A DNA stretch of 64,000 nt. It comes from Erythrobacter sanguineus. Its GTDB lineage: Bacteria > Pseudomonadota > Alphaproteobacteria > Sphingomonadales > Sphingomonadaceae. The stretch spans positions 1 to 64,000 of the forward strand of contig NZ_FRDF01000015.1 of NCBI RefSeq assembly GCF_900143235.1, given 5' to 3'. The translations under genes and the position numbers were made by a program. The notes under the pieces were generated by a model. That model did no database searches. It was not told where the DNA came from and saw nothing but the letters and a program-made list of their open reading frames with translations. Shown here in pieces: positions 1 through 8,127 of the stretch (the first letter of the stretch is position 1; each line of letters starts with the position of its first letter).

Positions 1-63
1 AAGATCGAGCAGATTGAAAAGAGCAACCCTGAATGGGGTGACCTTTTCGAGCAGATCAACTGA
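1..63 (+). CDS. 3' end of an unidentified gene (partial)
   Basis: Frame 1 is open from the window edge to a TGA at 61-63 and encodes 20 residues ending in GDLFEQIN. The tail is acidic and hydrophilic, as expected for a protein C-terminus, and a hairpin follows directly after the stop, which supports a real gene end. The fragment is too short to identify the product. Confidence 0.5.
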   Translation, partial: KIEQIEKSNPEWGDLFEQIN

Positions 64-72
64 CCGCCAGCG

Positions 73-92
73 ATCCCAGCTTTCGCTGGGAT
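73..92. repeat. REP-like hairpin, possible terminator
   Basis: Eight-base perfect arms (ATCCCAGC and GCTGGGAT) flank a TTTC loop ten bases after the stop of the upstream gene. There is no T tract, so it is a poor classical terminator. The 'CATCCCAGC-GAAA-GCTGGGATC' pattern is a common extragenic palindrome in sphingomonad genomes, from general knowledge; copy number was not checked. Confidence 0.5.
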
Positions 93-185
93 GACGGGGA
101 AACAAGGTGTCTGCTTCCCACCCACAACCGGCCATAAAGTGCCAAGTGAAGATCGCCCGAAAGCGGCCACCCTCTCTGGCGACCA

Positions 186-300
186 ATGGTCGCGCAGCGA
201 CCGCAAGGCCGCCGAAACGTTCAAGTGCCCGCCCGTAGCTACGCGACCTTCAGGTCGCATGAGCGAGGATTTCGCGCTCTCGGACGCGAGTGCGGAACAA
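186..300 (-). repeat. Dispersed intergenic repeat, copy A
   Basis: Read on the minus strand, this stretch matches copy B at 8753-8832: both carry GTTCCGCAC, then GCGCGAAATCCTCG, a TCATGCG, CCTGAAGG and CGC block, and further on TGCGGTCGCT followed by GCGCGACC. Spacers between the shared blocks differ in length and sequence. Both copies are intergenic and lie next to catabolic genes. It is not an insertion sequence and encodes nothing recognisable. Confidence 0.55.
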
Positions 301-395
301 CAAAGACTCCCCCCACCCCACAAAATTGACGATACGCCCCGCGCTCCCACTCGGCTATCCCCTTGGGCAGAACCGCAACCAGGGAGAGGTGCGCT

Positions 396-1160
396 ATGGA
401 TCTGGGACTCAAGGGCAAGAAAGTCATCATGAACGGCGGGGCGCATGGCCTTGGCCTGGCCTCGCTCAAACTGTTCGCAGCCGAGGGCGCGGATGTCGCG
501 TTTTTCAGCCGCAAGGAAGACAAGATCGAGGCCGCCAAGGCCGAAATCGACGCTGCCGGGCCGGGCAAGGTTTTCGCTGAGGTGTTCGACATGGCATCGG
601 GCACCGAAGCCTATCAGGCATGGCTGGAAAAGGCCGTGGCCGAACTCGGCGGGTGCGATATCTTCGTTCACACCGCCAGCGCCTCGGGCACCGGTGGGGC
701 GGGGGACTGGCAGGCCTGCCTCGACATGGACCTGAAAGGTGCGGCCTTCGCGGTCGAGACGCTGACGCCTTATCTTGAAGCGTCGGACACCGGCTCGATC
801 GTAATGCTCTCCTCTACCGCCGCGCTCGAAACCTTCATCGCGCCCAACCCCTTCAACGCGATCAAGGCCGCGCTGATCACCTATGCCTCGCAGCTGTCAC
901 AGGCCTATGCCGCCAAGGGCATCCGGGTGAACACCGTCAGTCCCGGCGCGATCTATTACAAGGGCGGCAACTGGGAAGTGATCGAGGAGCACATGAAGCC
1001 ATTGTTCGACGGCACCCTCGCCAAGATGCCGATGGGCCGCTTCGGCAACCCCGAGGAAGTGGCCAATGCGATCGTCTTCGTCGCCAGCCCGGCGGTGCCT
1101 TACATGACAGGCACGAATCTGGTGGTGGACGGCGGCTTCACCCAGCGCGTTCAATTTTAA
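396..1160 (+). CDS. SDR-family oxidoreductase with Phe at the catalytic Tyr position
   Basis: A 254-residue classical short-chain dehydrogenase/reductase. The start at 396 is preferred over upstream in-frame codons because a GGGAGAG lies just before it and the product then begins MDLGLKGKK, normal for the family. The nucleotide-binding turn is NGGAHGLG near residues 13-20. The active-site Ser is in MLSST and the Lys in FNAIK, but the position 13 after the Ser, usually Tyr, is Phe (codon ttc). The C-terminal VDGGF motif is present. The substrate is unknown. It precedes the TPP-dehydrogenase genes by about 100 bases, separated by a large inverted repeat. Loss of the Tyr hydroxyl suggests altered or no redox activity. 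Confidence 0.85.
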   Translation: MDLGLKGKKVIMNGGAHGLGLASLKLFAAEGADVAFFSRKEDKIEAAKAEIDAAGPGKVFAEVFDMASGTEAYQAWLEKAVAELGGCDIFVHTASASGTGGAGDWQACLDMDLKGAAFAVETLTPYLEASDTGSIVMLSSTAALETFIAPNPFNAIKAALITYASQLSQAYAAKGIRVNTVSPGAIYYKGGNWEVIEEHMKPLFDGTLAKMPMGRFGNPEEVANAIVFVASPAVPYMTGTNLVVDGGFTQRVQF

Positions 1161-1168
1161 GAGCAAAC

Positions 1169-1238
1169 TTCCGTTCGCCTCGAGCGTAGTCGAGAGGCTT
1201 GGTGCGGGGTGTCTCGACTTCGCTCGACACGAACGGAA
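1169..1238. repeat. Large imperfect inverted repeat (REP/BIME-like)
   Basis: Outer arms TTCCGTTCG (1169-1177) and CGAACGGAA (1230-1238) match perfectly. Inside them, CCTCGAGCGTAGTCGAGAGG pairs imperfectly with TGTCTCGACTTCGCTCGACA. The loop is about ten bases. It sits between the SDR stop and the ribosome-binding site of the E1-alpha gene, so a transcript crossing it would fold into a stem of about 30 pairs. It could protect or terminate the SDR mRNA. Confidence 0.6.
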
Positions 1239-1258
1239 ATCTGAGAGGTAACAGATTC

Positions 1259-2239
1259 ATGGCCCAAATCGCCAAAGAGATCGACCGCGACAAGCTGCTC
1301 GACATCTATACCCGCACGATGAAGGTGAACCGCACCGACGAGAAATTCCGCGAGCTGCTGATGGGCGGCAAGGTGGCGGTGATGTATTACTGCGTGCGCG
1401 GGCAGGAGCTGGTTTCCGCCGCGGCCGTGGCGGCGCTGGAAAAGGACGATTACGTCGTCTGCACCTATCGCGGGCAGGGCGAGCAGACCGCCAAGGGCAT
1501 CCCGATGGAAAAGTGGTGGGGCGAATGCCTCGGCAAGGCGACCGGCACCTGCAAGGGCAAGGGCGGCACCATGCACATCACCGATCCCGAAACCGGAATC
1601 ATGGTCACCACCGGGGTGGTCGGCAGCGGCCTGCCGATTGCCAATGGGCTTGCCATGGCGAGCCAGAACAACGGCGATGGCCGGGTAACGCTGGTCAGCT
1701 TTGGTGACGGGGCGGCCAATATCGGCGGATTTCACGAAGCGATGAACATGGCCCAGCTTTACAAGCTGCCGGTGATCTTCCTGTGCCAGAACAACCGCTA
1801 TGGCGAACACACCGCCTATGCCGATCACACCGACAGCCGCAGCATCGCATCGCGCGCCGAAGGCTATGGCATGAAGGGCGTGACGGTTGACGGCAATGAC
1901 GTGCACCAGATCTACCCGGCGATGCAGGAAGCCGTCGCCCGCGCCCGCGCCGGTGAAGGCCCGACGCTGGTTGAGGCCATGTGCTACCGCATGATGGGCC
2001 ACTTCTTCGGATCGGACTTCAGCTACATGCCGCCCGAACATATCGAGGAAATGAAGGCGGAAGATCCGCTGCCCAAGCTGCGCAAGGTGATGCTGGAACA
2101 CCAGTTCACTGAGGAAGAGCTGGATGCCGTCGTGGCCGATATCGACGCGCAGATCGATGCGGCCGTGCAGCACGCGCTCGACGCGCCGCTGCCGGACACT
2201 GATGAAATCTACAAAGACGTGCTGGAGGAGACCGCCTGA
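1259..2239 (+). CDS. TPP-dependent dehydrogenase E1 component, alpha subunit (pyruvate/acetoin type)
   Basis: A 326-residue E1-alpha subunit of a 2-oxoacid or acetoin dehydrogenase complex, which decarboxylates or cleaves its substrate on thiamine diphosphate and passes the acyl group to a lipoyl arm. The TPP motif is visible as GDGAANIG followed about 25 residues later by QNNRYGEHT. Further family signatures are YRGQGEQ and GKGGTMHI. The ATG at 1259 is chosen over an upstream in-frame GTG because the latter lies inside the inverted repeat and AGAGGTAACAG precedes 1259. The stop overlaps the start of the beta subunit (TGATG), indicating translational coupling. Acetoin dehydrogenase AcoA is the closest functional guess; the substrate cannot be read from sequence. 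Confidence 0.9.
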   Translation: MAQIAKEIDRDKLLDIYTRTMKVNRTDEKFRELLMGGKVAVMYYCVRGQELVSAAAVAALEKDDYVVCTYRGQGEQTAKGIPMEKWWGECLGKATGTCKGKGGTMHITDPETGIMVTTGVVGSGLPIANGLAMASQNNGDGRVTLVSFGDGAANIGGFHEAMNMAQLYKLPVIFLCQNNRYGEHTAYADHTDSRSIASRAEGYGMKGVTVDGNDVHQIYPAMQEAVARARAGEGPTLVEAMCYRMMGHFFGSDFSYMPPEHIEEMKAEDPLPKLRKVMLEHQFTEEELDAVVADIDAQIDAAVQHALDAPLPDTDEIYKDVLEETA

Positions 2240-3225
2240 TGGCCCAGATCACCATGACCCAGGCGCTGAACCTCGCCATCGACGAAGCAATGGCCGATGA
2301 TGCGGGCGTGTTCTGCCTTGGCGAGGATGTTTCGGCCAAGCAGGGCGGCGGGGTGTTCAAGGTCACCTCGGGCCTGACCGAAAAATATGGCGAACATCGC
2401 ATCCGCGCGACGCCCATTTCCGAAACCGCGATCATCGGCGCGGCGGTTGGCGCGGCGCTCGCCGGGCAGCGGCCGATTGCCGAGATCATGCTTATGAACT
2501 TCGTCGGCGTGTGCATGGACCAGATCGTCAACCACGCCGCCAAGCTGCGCTTCATGAGCGGCGGGCAGACCCCCTGCCCGATCGTGATCCGCACCACCAC
2601 TGGTGTCGGTGTGGGCTTTGGTGGCCAGCATTCCGATATGCTGGAGGCGTGGTTCGCGCACGTCGCGGGCATCCATGTCGTCACCCCGTCCAACGCCGCC
2701 GATGCACGCGGACTGATGCGGGCGAGCATCGACGCCAATGATCCGGTGATCTTCATCGAGAACATCCTGTGCTACGGCCTCAAATCCGAAGACCCCGGCC
2801 CGGGTTACCGCGTGCCGCTGGGCAAGGCCGCGGTGGCGCGGGAAGGCACTGATATCAGCCTCATCACCTATGGCCGCACCGTGCTCGATGCGCTCGAAGT
2901 GGCGAATGATCTCGCCAAGGAAGGCATCAGCGTCGAGGTGATCGACCTGCGCACCATCGCCCCCTATGATGAGGCAACCGTGCTGGCATCCGTGCGCAAG
3001 ACCGGCCGTGCGATCACCCTGCATGAAGCGGTGCGCCCGTTCGGCACCGGAGCGGAACTCGCGGCCAATATTCAGGAAAAATGCTGGGATGATCTCAAGG
3101 GCCCAGTGCGGCGGATCGGCGGGACGTTCTCTGCGGTGCCGTTTGCCACCCACCTCGAACAAGCATGGATTCCGCAAAAGTCGGACATCGTCGCACAGAT
3201 CAAAGCATCGGTAGGTAAGCTCTAG
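2239..3225 (+). CDS. TPP-dependent dehydrogenase E1 component, beta subunit
   Basis: A 328-residue E1-beta (transketolase-like) subunit, full length for the family. It opens with ITMTQALNLAIDEAM and contains FCLGEDVSAKQGG, RATPISE and IEVIDLRTIAPYD-like segments typical of AcoB/PdhB. With the alpha subunit it forms the TPP site of a heterotetrameric dehydrogenase. The start codon overlaps the alpha stop by one base, and the next gene begins one base after its TAG, so alpha, beta and the lipoyl protein form one tight operon. No E2 acyltransferase or E3 gene follows in this window. Confidence 0.92.
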   Translation: MAQITMTQALNLAIDEAMADDAGVFCLGEDVSAKQGGGVFKVTSGLTEKYGEHRIRATPISETAIIGAAVGAALAGQRPIAEIMLMNFVGVCMDQIVNHAAKLRFMSGGQTPCPIVIRTTTGVGVGFGGQHSDMLEAWFAHVAGIHVVTPSNAADARGLMRASIDANDPVIFIENILCYGLKSEDPGPGYRVPLGKAAVAREGTDISLITYGRTVLDALEVANDLAKEGISVEVIDLRTIAPYDEATVLASVRKTGRAITLHEAVRPFGTGAELAANIQEKCWDDLKGPVRRIGGTFSAVPFATHLEQAWIPQKSDIVAQIKASVGKL

Positions 3226-3226
3226 A

Positions 3227-3457
3227 ATGGCATCTGAAATCCGCATTCCCAAGCTCGGCATGAGCGCTGTCGAAATGACCCTCGTCGAATGGATGTTCGG
3301 CGATGGCGAAGCGGTGGAGAAGGGCGACATCATCTACACGGTGGAAACCGACAAGAGCACGACAGAAATCGAAGCGCAGGCCAGCGGGGTCATCCGTCCC
3401 ACGGGCGAGGAAGGCGCGGTCTACAAGGTCGGCGATCTGATCGGGATGATCGAGTAG
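3227..3457 (+). CDS. Free-standing lipoyl (biotinyl-lipoyl) carrier protein
   Basis: A 76-residue protein made of a single lipoyl domain. The hairpin with the modified lysine is TVETDKSTTEIEA, in which the Lys of ETDKS (around residue 44) is the expected lipoylation site. It begins SEIRIPKLGMS and ends GDLIGMIE, so both beta-sheets of the domain are complete. In ordinary 2-oxoacid dehydrogenases this domain is the N-terminus of E2; here there is no subunit-binding or catalytic acyltransferase domain. It starts one base after the E1-beta stop and must be the swinging arm for this E1. The acyltransferase partner is either encoded elsewhere or not needed. Confidence 0.88.
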   Translation: MASEIRIPKLGMSAVEMTLVEWMFGDGEAVEKGDIIYTVETDKSTTEIEAQASGVIRPTGEEGAVYKVGDLIGMIE

Positions 3458-3468
3458 GGCTGGAGCAA

Positions 3469-3855
3469 GTGGCTAGTCCGAGAGAGATGCTCGCTGCCAT
3501 CTATGCCGCAGCGGGTGCGCGCGACTGGGACCGGGTGGAAAGCCTGATCCATCCCGATTTCGTGTTGTATGAGGCGAACTCGCTGCCCTTTGCGGGCGAA
3601 TGGCGCGGCAAGGACGCGCTGCAACGCTGCGCCGCGGCGATGTATGGCACGTGGGCAGAGGCCAGGGTCGACATCCACGACATCACCGGCGGCGATACCC
3701 ACGCGGTGGTGGTGCTGACGCTGACGATGCACCCCAAGGATGGCAGCGCGCCTTTCAGCCAGACCGTGTGCGAGGCGGGCAGTTTCGAAGACGGCCTGCT
3801 CAAGAGCTTGCGCATCCACTATTTCGACGCCGCCGAAATCGCCGCGCGAGCGTAA
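3469..3855 (+). CDS. SnoaL-like (NTF2-fold) protein
   Basis: A 128-residue protein with the NTF2/SnoaL pattern: an N-terminal helix REMLAAIYAAAGARDWD, then LIHPDFVLYEANSLPFAGEWRG and a beta-rich half ending SLRIHYFDAAE. Such proteins are small cyclases, isomerases or hydrolases, or have no known activity. The GTG at 3469 with GGAG close by fits best; the in-frame ATG at 3487 is the alternative. It follows the lipoyl gene by 11 bases and is probably the last gene of that operon. The substrate is unknown. Confidence 0.72.
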   Translation: MASPREMLAAIYAAAGARDWDRVESLIHPDFVLYEANSLPFAGEWRGKDALQRCAAAMYGTWAEARVDIHDITGGDTHAVVVLTLTMHPKDGSAPFSQTVCEAGSFEDGLLKSLRIHYFDAAEIAARA

Positions 3856-3968
3856 GGCGGACGGGCACAAGGCGGCAGGGCATTCGGCAGCAAAGTGCCA
3901 GCAAGCTTTCGCTTTTGGAAAGATGTTTCTATCAGGGTGACGAAACTTCAATTCCAAGAAAGAATCTG

Positions 3969-5018
3969 ATGACAGATGCCGACTGCGCAGAAGGTGCAGA
4001 AACTGCTGCGCTCGATCCGCGAATTCTCATGCGTGAACTCAGGATTTTTGCCGAGGCCCACCCCGGGCGCAGCTTCTGGGAGCTCGCCATCACCGTGGTT
4101 CCCTTTATGGGCATCGTGGCTCTGATGCTGTTTGCAGTTCAAGCCGGGCACTATCTGGCGCTTGCGCTGGTGCCCTTGGCAGGCCTGTTCCTGCTGCGCA
4201 TTTTCATCATCCAGCATGATTGCGGCCATGGCGCGTTCCTTCCCGGCCGGATCGGCAATGACTGGACGGGGCGGGCGCTGGGCGTGCTCACCTTCACGCC
4301 CTATGATTGCTGGAAGCGTTCGCATGCGATGCATCATGCCAGCACCGGAAATCTGGATGCGCGCGGATATGGCGACGTCGACACGCTCACTGTGCGGGAA
4401 TTCCAAGCCGCCAAGCGGTCACAGCGGCTGCTTTATCGTCTTTATCGCCATCCGGTCGTGCTGTTCGGGATCGGGCCTGCCTACCTGTTCCTGCTGCGCC
4501 ACCGCTTGCCGATCGGCCTGATGGACAAGGGGGCGATCTACTGGGTCAGCGCCATGGCGACCAACCTTGCCATCATCGCGATCCTTGGGGGGCTGGCCTA
4601 CGCCTTCGGCCTCGGCACGACCACACTGGTTGTGCTGCCGGTCTTGCTCGTTGCGGCTTCGCTGGGGGTGCTGCTGTTCTATGTCCAGCACCAGTTCGAA
4701 CACGCGCACTGGGACGACACGGATAACTGGTCGTTCCACCAGGCGGCGCTTTACGGCAGTTCGCATCTCGACCTTGACCAGCCGCTGCGCTGGTTCAGCG
4801 GCAATATCGGGGTGCATCATGTTCACCACCTTGCAAGCCGCATACCGTTTTATCGCTTGCCTGAAGTGCTGGCGGCCAATCCCGATCTGCACAACCTGAA
4901 CAGGTTCACGGCGCGAGAGACACTGGGGCCGCTCAGGCTGGCACTATGGTCGGAAGATCAGCGCCGGATGATCACCTTTCGTGAAGCATCGCGAGGGATT
5001 TCCGGCGTCGCGGCCTAG
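3969..5018 (+). CDS. Membrane fatty-acid desaturase
   Basis: A 349-residue integral membrane di-iron desaturase that introduces a double bond into fatty-acyl chains. The three histidine boxes are HDCGH (83-87), HAMHH (119-123) and HHVHH (283-287), with an additional HQFEH at 241-245. Hydrophobic stretches near residues 45-80 and 190-240 are the membrane hairpins. The ATG at 3969 has AAGAAAG upstream. It stands alone on the plus strand after a 113-base gap and is convergent with the TIM-barrel gene; the two stop codons overlap within the sequence CTAG. The regiospecificity cannot be told; the length and boxes resemble acyl-lipid omega-type desaturases. Confidence 0.88.
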   Translation: MTDADCAEGAETAALDPRILMRELRIFAEAHPGRSFWELAITVVPFMGIVALMLFAVQAGHYLALALVPLAGLFLLRIFIIQHDCGHGAFLPGRIGNDWTGRALGVLTFTPYDCWKRSHAMHHASTGNLDARGYGDVDTLTVREFQAAKRSQRLLYRLYRHPVVLFGIGPAYLFLLRHRLPIGLMDKGAIYWVSAMATNLAIIAILGGLAYAFGLGTTTLVVLPVLLVAASLGVLLFYVQHQFEHAHWDDTDNWSFHQAALYGSSHLDLDQPLRWFSGNIGVHHVHHLASRIPFYRLPEVLAANPDLHNLNRFTARETLGPLRLALWSEDQRRMITFREASRGISGVAA

Positions 5019-5845
5019 CTCTGCCGATCCAGCCATGCCCGGCTGGTGCGGGCAACTTCACGCGCGCGTTCGGCAAGGTCGGGGAAGGTTTCGCGCAAGG
5101 CGGCTGAACGTTCCTCGACCGCCAGCGGCAGGTGGCCGGGCAACGTGTCCACCATCGCGGCCAGCGGCAAACCGCCTTTGCCCAGCGGCATCCGGCGGTT
5201 GATGGCATCGTCGATGATCGCATCGAAATTCATAAGGTCAGGGCCGTCCGCAGGCGCATCGCAGGGCTGGCAGTAAGACAGCCATTCGTGCGGGATCGCC
5301 GCAAGGTCTTCAGCGGTTCCGCCCGATCGCGCCCAATGCAGCGTGTCGATGAGCAGCGCCTTGGCCTCGCCTTCGATGGCTTCGAGGATGGTGCTGGCCA
5401 TGTGGATCGTCTTCACTTCGGTGAAGATGCCGAATTCGAGATTGACCCGCACACCAGTGCCTTGCGCCCGGTCAACCATCGCCTGAAACTTGGCCGTCGC
5501 CGCCGCCATGTCGGGATCGCTGGAAACGCAAAGCAGGTTGCGCGCGCCCAGCTCGGCGGCGATGTCGACCAGCTCGGTGAGCCACGGATCGGGCGGGCCG
5601 GGCATGATCCATGCGACCTCCAGATCGAGCAATTGCACGCCAGCGTCCCGCGCCTGTCGGCGGATGGCGCGGGTGGTGGCCGAGGTCCATGTTTCACGCT
5701 CGGCCCACATGCCGCCGAAGTCGAATTCGGACGCAGCGGCGCATTCGATGAGTTGCGAAGGGGTGGCCTCAGGCATGATCCCGGCGGCGAGCGAGATCAG
5801 TCGGTCAGGCACCGGGAGCGGTTCCCGCAGGGATGCCGCGACCAA
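5015..5845 (-). CDS. Sugar phosphate isomerase/epimerase-like TIM-barrel protein
   Basis: About 276 residues resembling the AP-endonuclease-2/xylose-isomerase-like barrel family: RLISLAAGIMPEATPSQLIE at the first strand, a metal-site-like LEFGIF in the middle and LLIDTLHWARSGG later. These proteins isomerise or epimerise sugars or act on inositols and cyclic diketones. The start is uncertain: TTG at 5845 is the most upstream, GTG at 5812 would also retain the first strand, and the ATG at 5776 would cut it. It is the last gene of a minus-strand operon with the SDR and Rieske oxygenase, which suggests a role in handling an oxygenated ring product. Confidence 0.75.
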   Translation of the reverse strand: MVAASLREPLPVPDRLISLAAGIMPEATPSQLIECAAASEFDFGGMWAERETWTSATTRAIRRQARDAGVQLLDLEVAWIMPGPPDPWLTELVDIAAELGARNLLCVSSDPDMAAATAKFQAMVDRAQGTGVRVNLEFGIFTEVKTIHMASTILEAIEGEAKALLIDTLHWARSGGTAEDLAAIPHEWLSYCQPCDAPADGPDLMNFDAIIDDAINRRMPLGKGGLPLAAMVDTLPGHLPLAVEERSAALRETFPDLAERAREVARTSRAWLDRQS

Positions 5846-5902
5846 GTCCGCACGGCACCTGAGCGTGCTTTTCGGTTCGCATCAGCCTGAACCGAAAACG
5901 CA

Positions 5903-6655
5903 TCACAACGTCTGGCCATCATCCAGCACGAAATCCGTGCCCGTCACGAACTCCGACGCGTCGGAACACAGGAACAGGATCATCGCGTCCAGCCCCTCCT
6001 CGCCCATCAGCCGTCGCTTGGGAAAGCGGGCGATCTGTTTCCTGCCGGGTTCGGTATCGAACCACGCATCATTGATTGCGGTGCGGATATAGCCGGGAGA
6101 GATAGTGTTGACGCAGATTCCGGCCCGCGCCCATTCCCGCGCCAGGGTGCGCCCCGCCTGCACCACGCCCGCCTTGGACGCGGCATAGGCGACGAGGCCG
6201 GGGGAAGGTTCGAAGGCGGTGATCGAGGCGATCATCACGATCCGTCCCCCGGTCACCCCATGCGCCATCATCCGCTTTGCGCCCTCACGCGCGGTCAGGA
6301 TCGCGCCCTTGAGGTTGATGGCGAGGGTCTGTTCGATCTCGCCTTCGGAGATCGAGGTTGCCATGCCAGCACCGTCCACGCCCGCATTCGCAATCACCGT
6401 GTCGACCGGGCCAAAGGCCGCCTCTGCCGCGTCGAACCCGGCGATGATATCCGCCTCACGCGCGACATCCATGCCGATCGCGGCGGCATTTGGCCCGATT
6501 GCGCCTGCCAGCGCCTCCAGCCGGTCCTTGCGCCGCGCGCCAAGCGCGACCTGCGCGCCGCTGGCCGCGAGAATCCGTCCAAAGCGCGTGCCGAGGCCGG
6601 ATGATGCACCGGTGATGAGCGCGGTGCGCCCCGTCAGTTCAAAGGAAAAGCCCAT
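5903..6655 (-). CDS. SDR-family oxidoreductase
   Basis: A 250-residue classical SDR, full length. Visible elements are TGASSGLG (NAD(P) turn), NAG in VIANAGVDG, and the catalytic set Ser in IASITA, Tyr and Lys in YAASK. It ends with the usual FVLDDGQTL. It starts six bases after the stop of the Rieske oxygenase, so the two are co-transcribed; a dihydrodiol or alcohol dehydrogenase acting on the oxygenase product is the natural inference. The substrate is not determinable. Confidence 0.88.
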   Translation of the reverse strand: MGFSFELTGRTALITGASSGLGTRFGRILAASGAQVALGARRKDRLEALAGAIGPNAAAIGMDVAREADIIAGFDAAEAAFGPVDTVIANAGVDGAGMATSISEGEIEQTLAINLKGAILTAREGAKRMMAHGVTGGRIVMIASITAFEPSPGLVAYAASKAGVVQAGRTLAREWARAGICVNTISPGYIRTAINDAWFDTEPGRKQIARFPKRRLMGEEGLDAMILFLCSDASEFVTGTDFVLDDGQTL

Positions 6656-6661
6656 GCCCGA

Positions 6662-8089
6662 TCATTTAGCCGCCGGCAGCTCTCCGTCGATATATTTCTT
6701 CAGCGTGGTCTGGAAATGCCGCACCCGGCTGTCCTGATAATGGCCCAGCTCCATCTTGCCTTCCTTCATCGTCTTCATCCCTTCCTGCACGAAGGGCAGG
6801 TTGGCCATGTCCTGATCGAACACATTGGCAAGCTGCGGCCCCATGATGTCATTCGCCCAGGCAAAGGGTTCGTCATCCGGGATATAGGTCGGTGCGACTG
6901 CCCGGGGGCGTTGCTCGCCCTTGGGGGTGGGAAACAGCAGGCGGATTTCCATGATGCACCAGTCAGGCGTGTCGCCGGGCAGCCAGCGGTACACCAGCGT
7001 CGGCAGAAACCCGATCCACGGCGAGAAATTGGGGAAGATATTATAGGTGAAATTGTCGAGAATTTCGGTGTCCGAAGCGTCCGAATAATCATGGCCGTAA
7101 TTCTCGGCAAAGCCCTTGCGCCCCGCCTCCGCGAGGATTTTGCGTGCGCCGAGCGGGTCGCCCGCGTCGTAGGCTTCGTCCGGGCCTTCAGTGGCGTTGA
7201 AGCGGCGGTTGGTGCGTGCATCCTGCCCGCCCGAGAACTCGTTCATCTTTTCGAGAACGTAGTCGGAGTTCTTGCCCTTCATATGCGGGCTGAGCACGCC
7301 CGACGGCGTGATCGCGCGATTGAAGTGATCGCCGATCAGATCATACCGCGTATTGGCATCGCCGAGGAAGGCGAGCAGCTGCGGGTGGGTTGTGACCGAG
7401 TGCCATGCTTCCATGAAAGCTTCGGCGGTAGCCTTCCAGTTCGCGGGGATCTTCTTCTGCACCCACATCCCGGTGTAGCGATTGCCGAAATCATAACGTT
7501 CGTAATGGTTTGCCGCCGGGCCAAGCCAGGTCTTGAAATCGGGCAGATCGTGGTTCTCGGTCAGCATCACGAAGCCTTCCCACAGCTCGATGCGGGCTTC
7601 GGGCAGGCTCATGTCCTTGTCTTCGAGGTGCTTGAAATCCCACGCGCAGGGAATTTCCTTCAAGGACCCGTCATTGCGCCAGGTAAAGCCGTGGAAGGGG
7701 CAGCGCAGTTGCACTGAATTGCCGCTTTCGGTGCGCAGCTTGCGCCCGCGGTGGAGGCAGGCATTGTAGAACGCCTTCACGCCGCCGTCCTTCTGGCGGA
7801 TCAGCAGGAAGCTCTTGCCCGCGATTTCGAACACCACGCTATCGCCTGCATCGGGCAGCTCATCCTCGCGCGCGGCGAACAGCCAGACATTGGGCCACAT
7901 TTTCTCGCGTTCAGCCTGCGCGAACTCTTCCGAGATATAGGGCGCCACCGATAGGGGATCGTCGCCCATTTCGATGGTCGTTTCCTCGAACAGATAGTCC
8001 GGCGGACGCCGGGTGTCGCCGTTGAGCATGTCGGTATAGCTGATCCCCGGGCAGCGGTCAGCGCGGGCAATGTCCTTGATCTCGTTCAT
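6662..8089 (-). CDS. Rieske non-heme iron ring-hydroxylating oxygenase, alpha subunit
   Basis: A 475-residue oxygenase component that uses electrons from a reductase to hydroxylate a substrate. The Rieske [2Fe-2S] ligands are CLH (C111, H113) and CPFH (C130, H133). The mononuclear iron site begins with EAWHSVTTH (H230, H235). Length fits aromatic-ring or alicyclic oxygenase alpha subunits. No beta subunit, ferredoxin or reductase gene is adjacent, so electron transfer must come from elsewhere. It is the first gene of a minus-strand operon and is divergent from the VOC gene; the shared 118-base promoter region contains an inverted repeat. The substrate is unknown. Confidence 0.92.
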   Translation of the reverse strand: MNEIKDIARADRCPGISYTDMLNGDTRRPPDYLFEETTIEMGDDPLSVAPYISEEFAQAEREKMWPNVWLFAAREDELPDAGDSVVFEIAGKSFLLIRQKDGGVKAFYNACLHRGRKLRTESGNSVQLRCPFHGFTWRNDGSLKEIPCAWDFKHLEDKDMSLPEARIELWEGFVMLTENHDLPDFKTWLGPAANHYERYDFGNRYTGMWVQKKIPANWKATAEAFMEAWHSVTTHPQLLAFLGDANTRYDLIGDHFNRAITPSGVLSPHMKGKNSDYVLEKMNEFSGGQDARTNRRFNATEGPDEAYDAGDPLGARKILAEAGRKGFAENYGHDYSDASDTEILDNFTYNIFPNFSPWIGFLPTLVYRWLPGDTPDWCIMEIRLLFPTPKGEQRPRAVAPTYIPDDEPFAWANDIMGPQLANVFDQDMANLPFVQEGMKTMKEGKMELGHYQDSRVRHFQTTLKKYIDGELPAAK

Positions 8090-8127
8090 CGGGCCTTGCG
8101 TCCTTTCGGGTGGTCCCCGTTCTCATC

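Larger units (their letters stand above)
64..395. other. Intergenic region with a REP-like hairpin and a dispersed repeat copy
   Basis: About 330 bases separate the partial gene from the first SDR. They hold a perfect short hairpin right after the stop codon and, further on, one copy of a dispersed repeat whose other copy lies near 8.8 kb in opposite orientation. The open frames seen here have no ribosome-binding site and no recognisable protein character. A purine-rich GGGAGAG about 15 bases before position 396 serves the next gene. Confidence 0.5.

Noticed and set aside
2209-3333. Long minus-strand frame opposite the E1-beta gene
   Set aside because: The plus strand encodes an unmistakable E1-beta; the antisense product has shadow composition and no ribosome-binding site.
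5015-5018. CTAG shared by convergent stop codons (also at 57071-57074) as a designed regulatory site
   Set aside because: CTAG contains TAG on both strands, so convergent genes that abut can share it by chance; two cases are not evidence of function.
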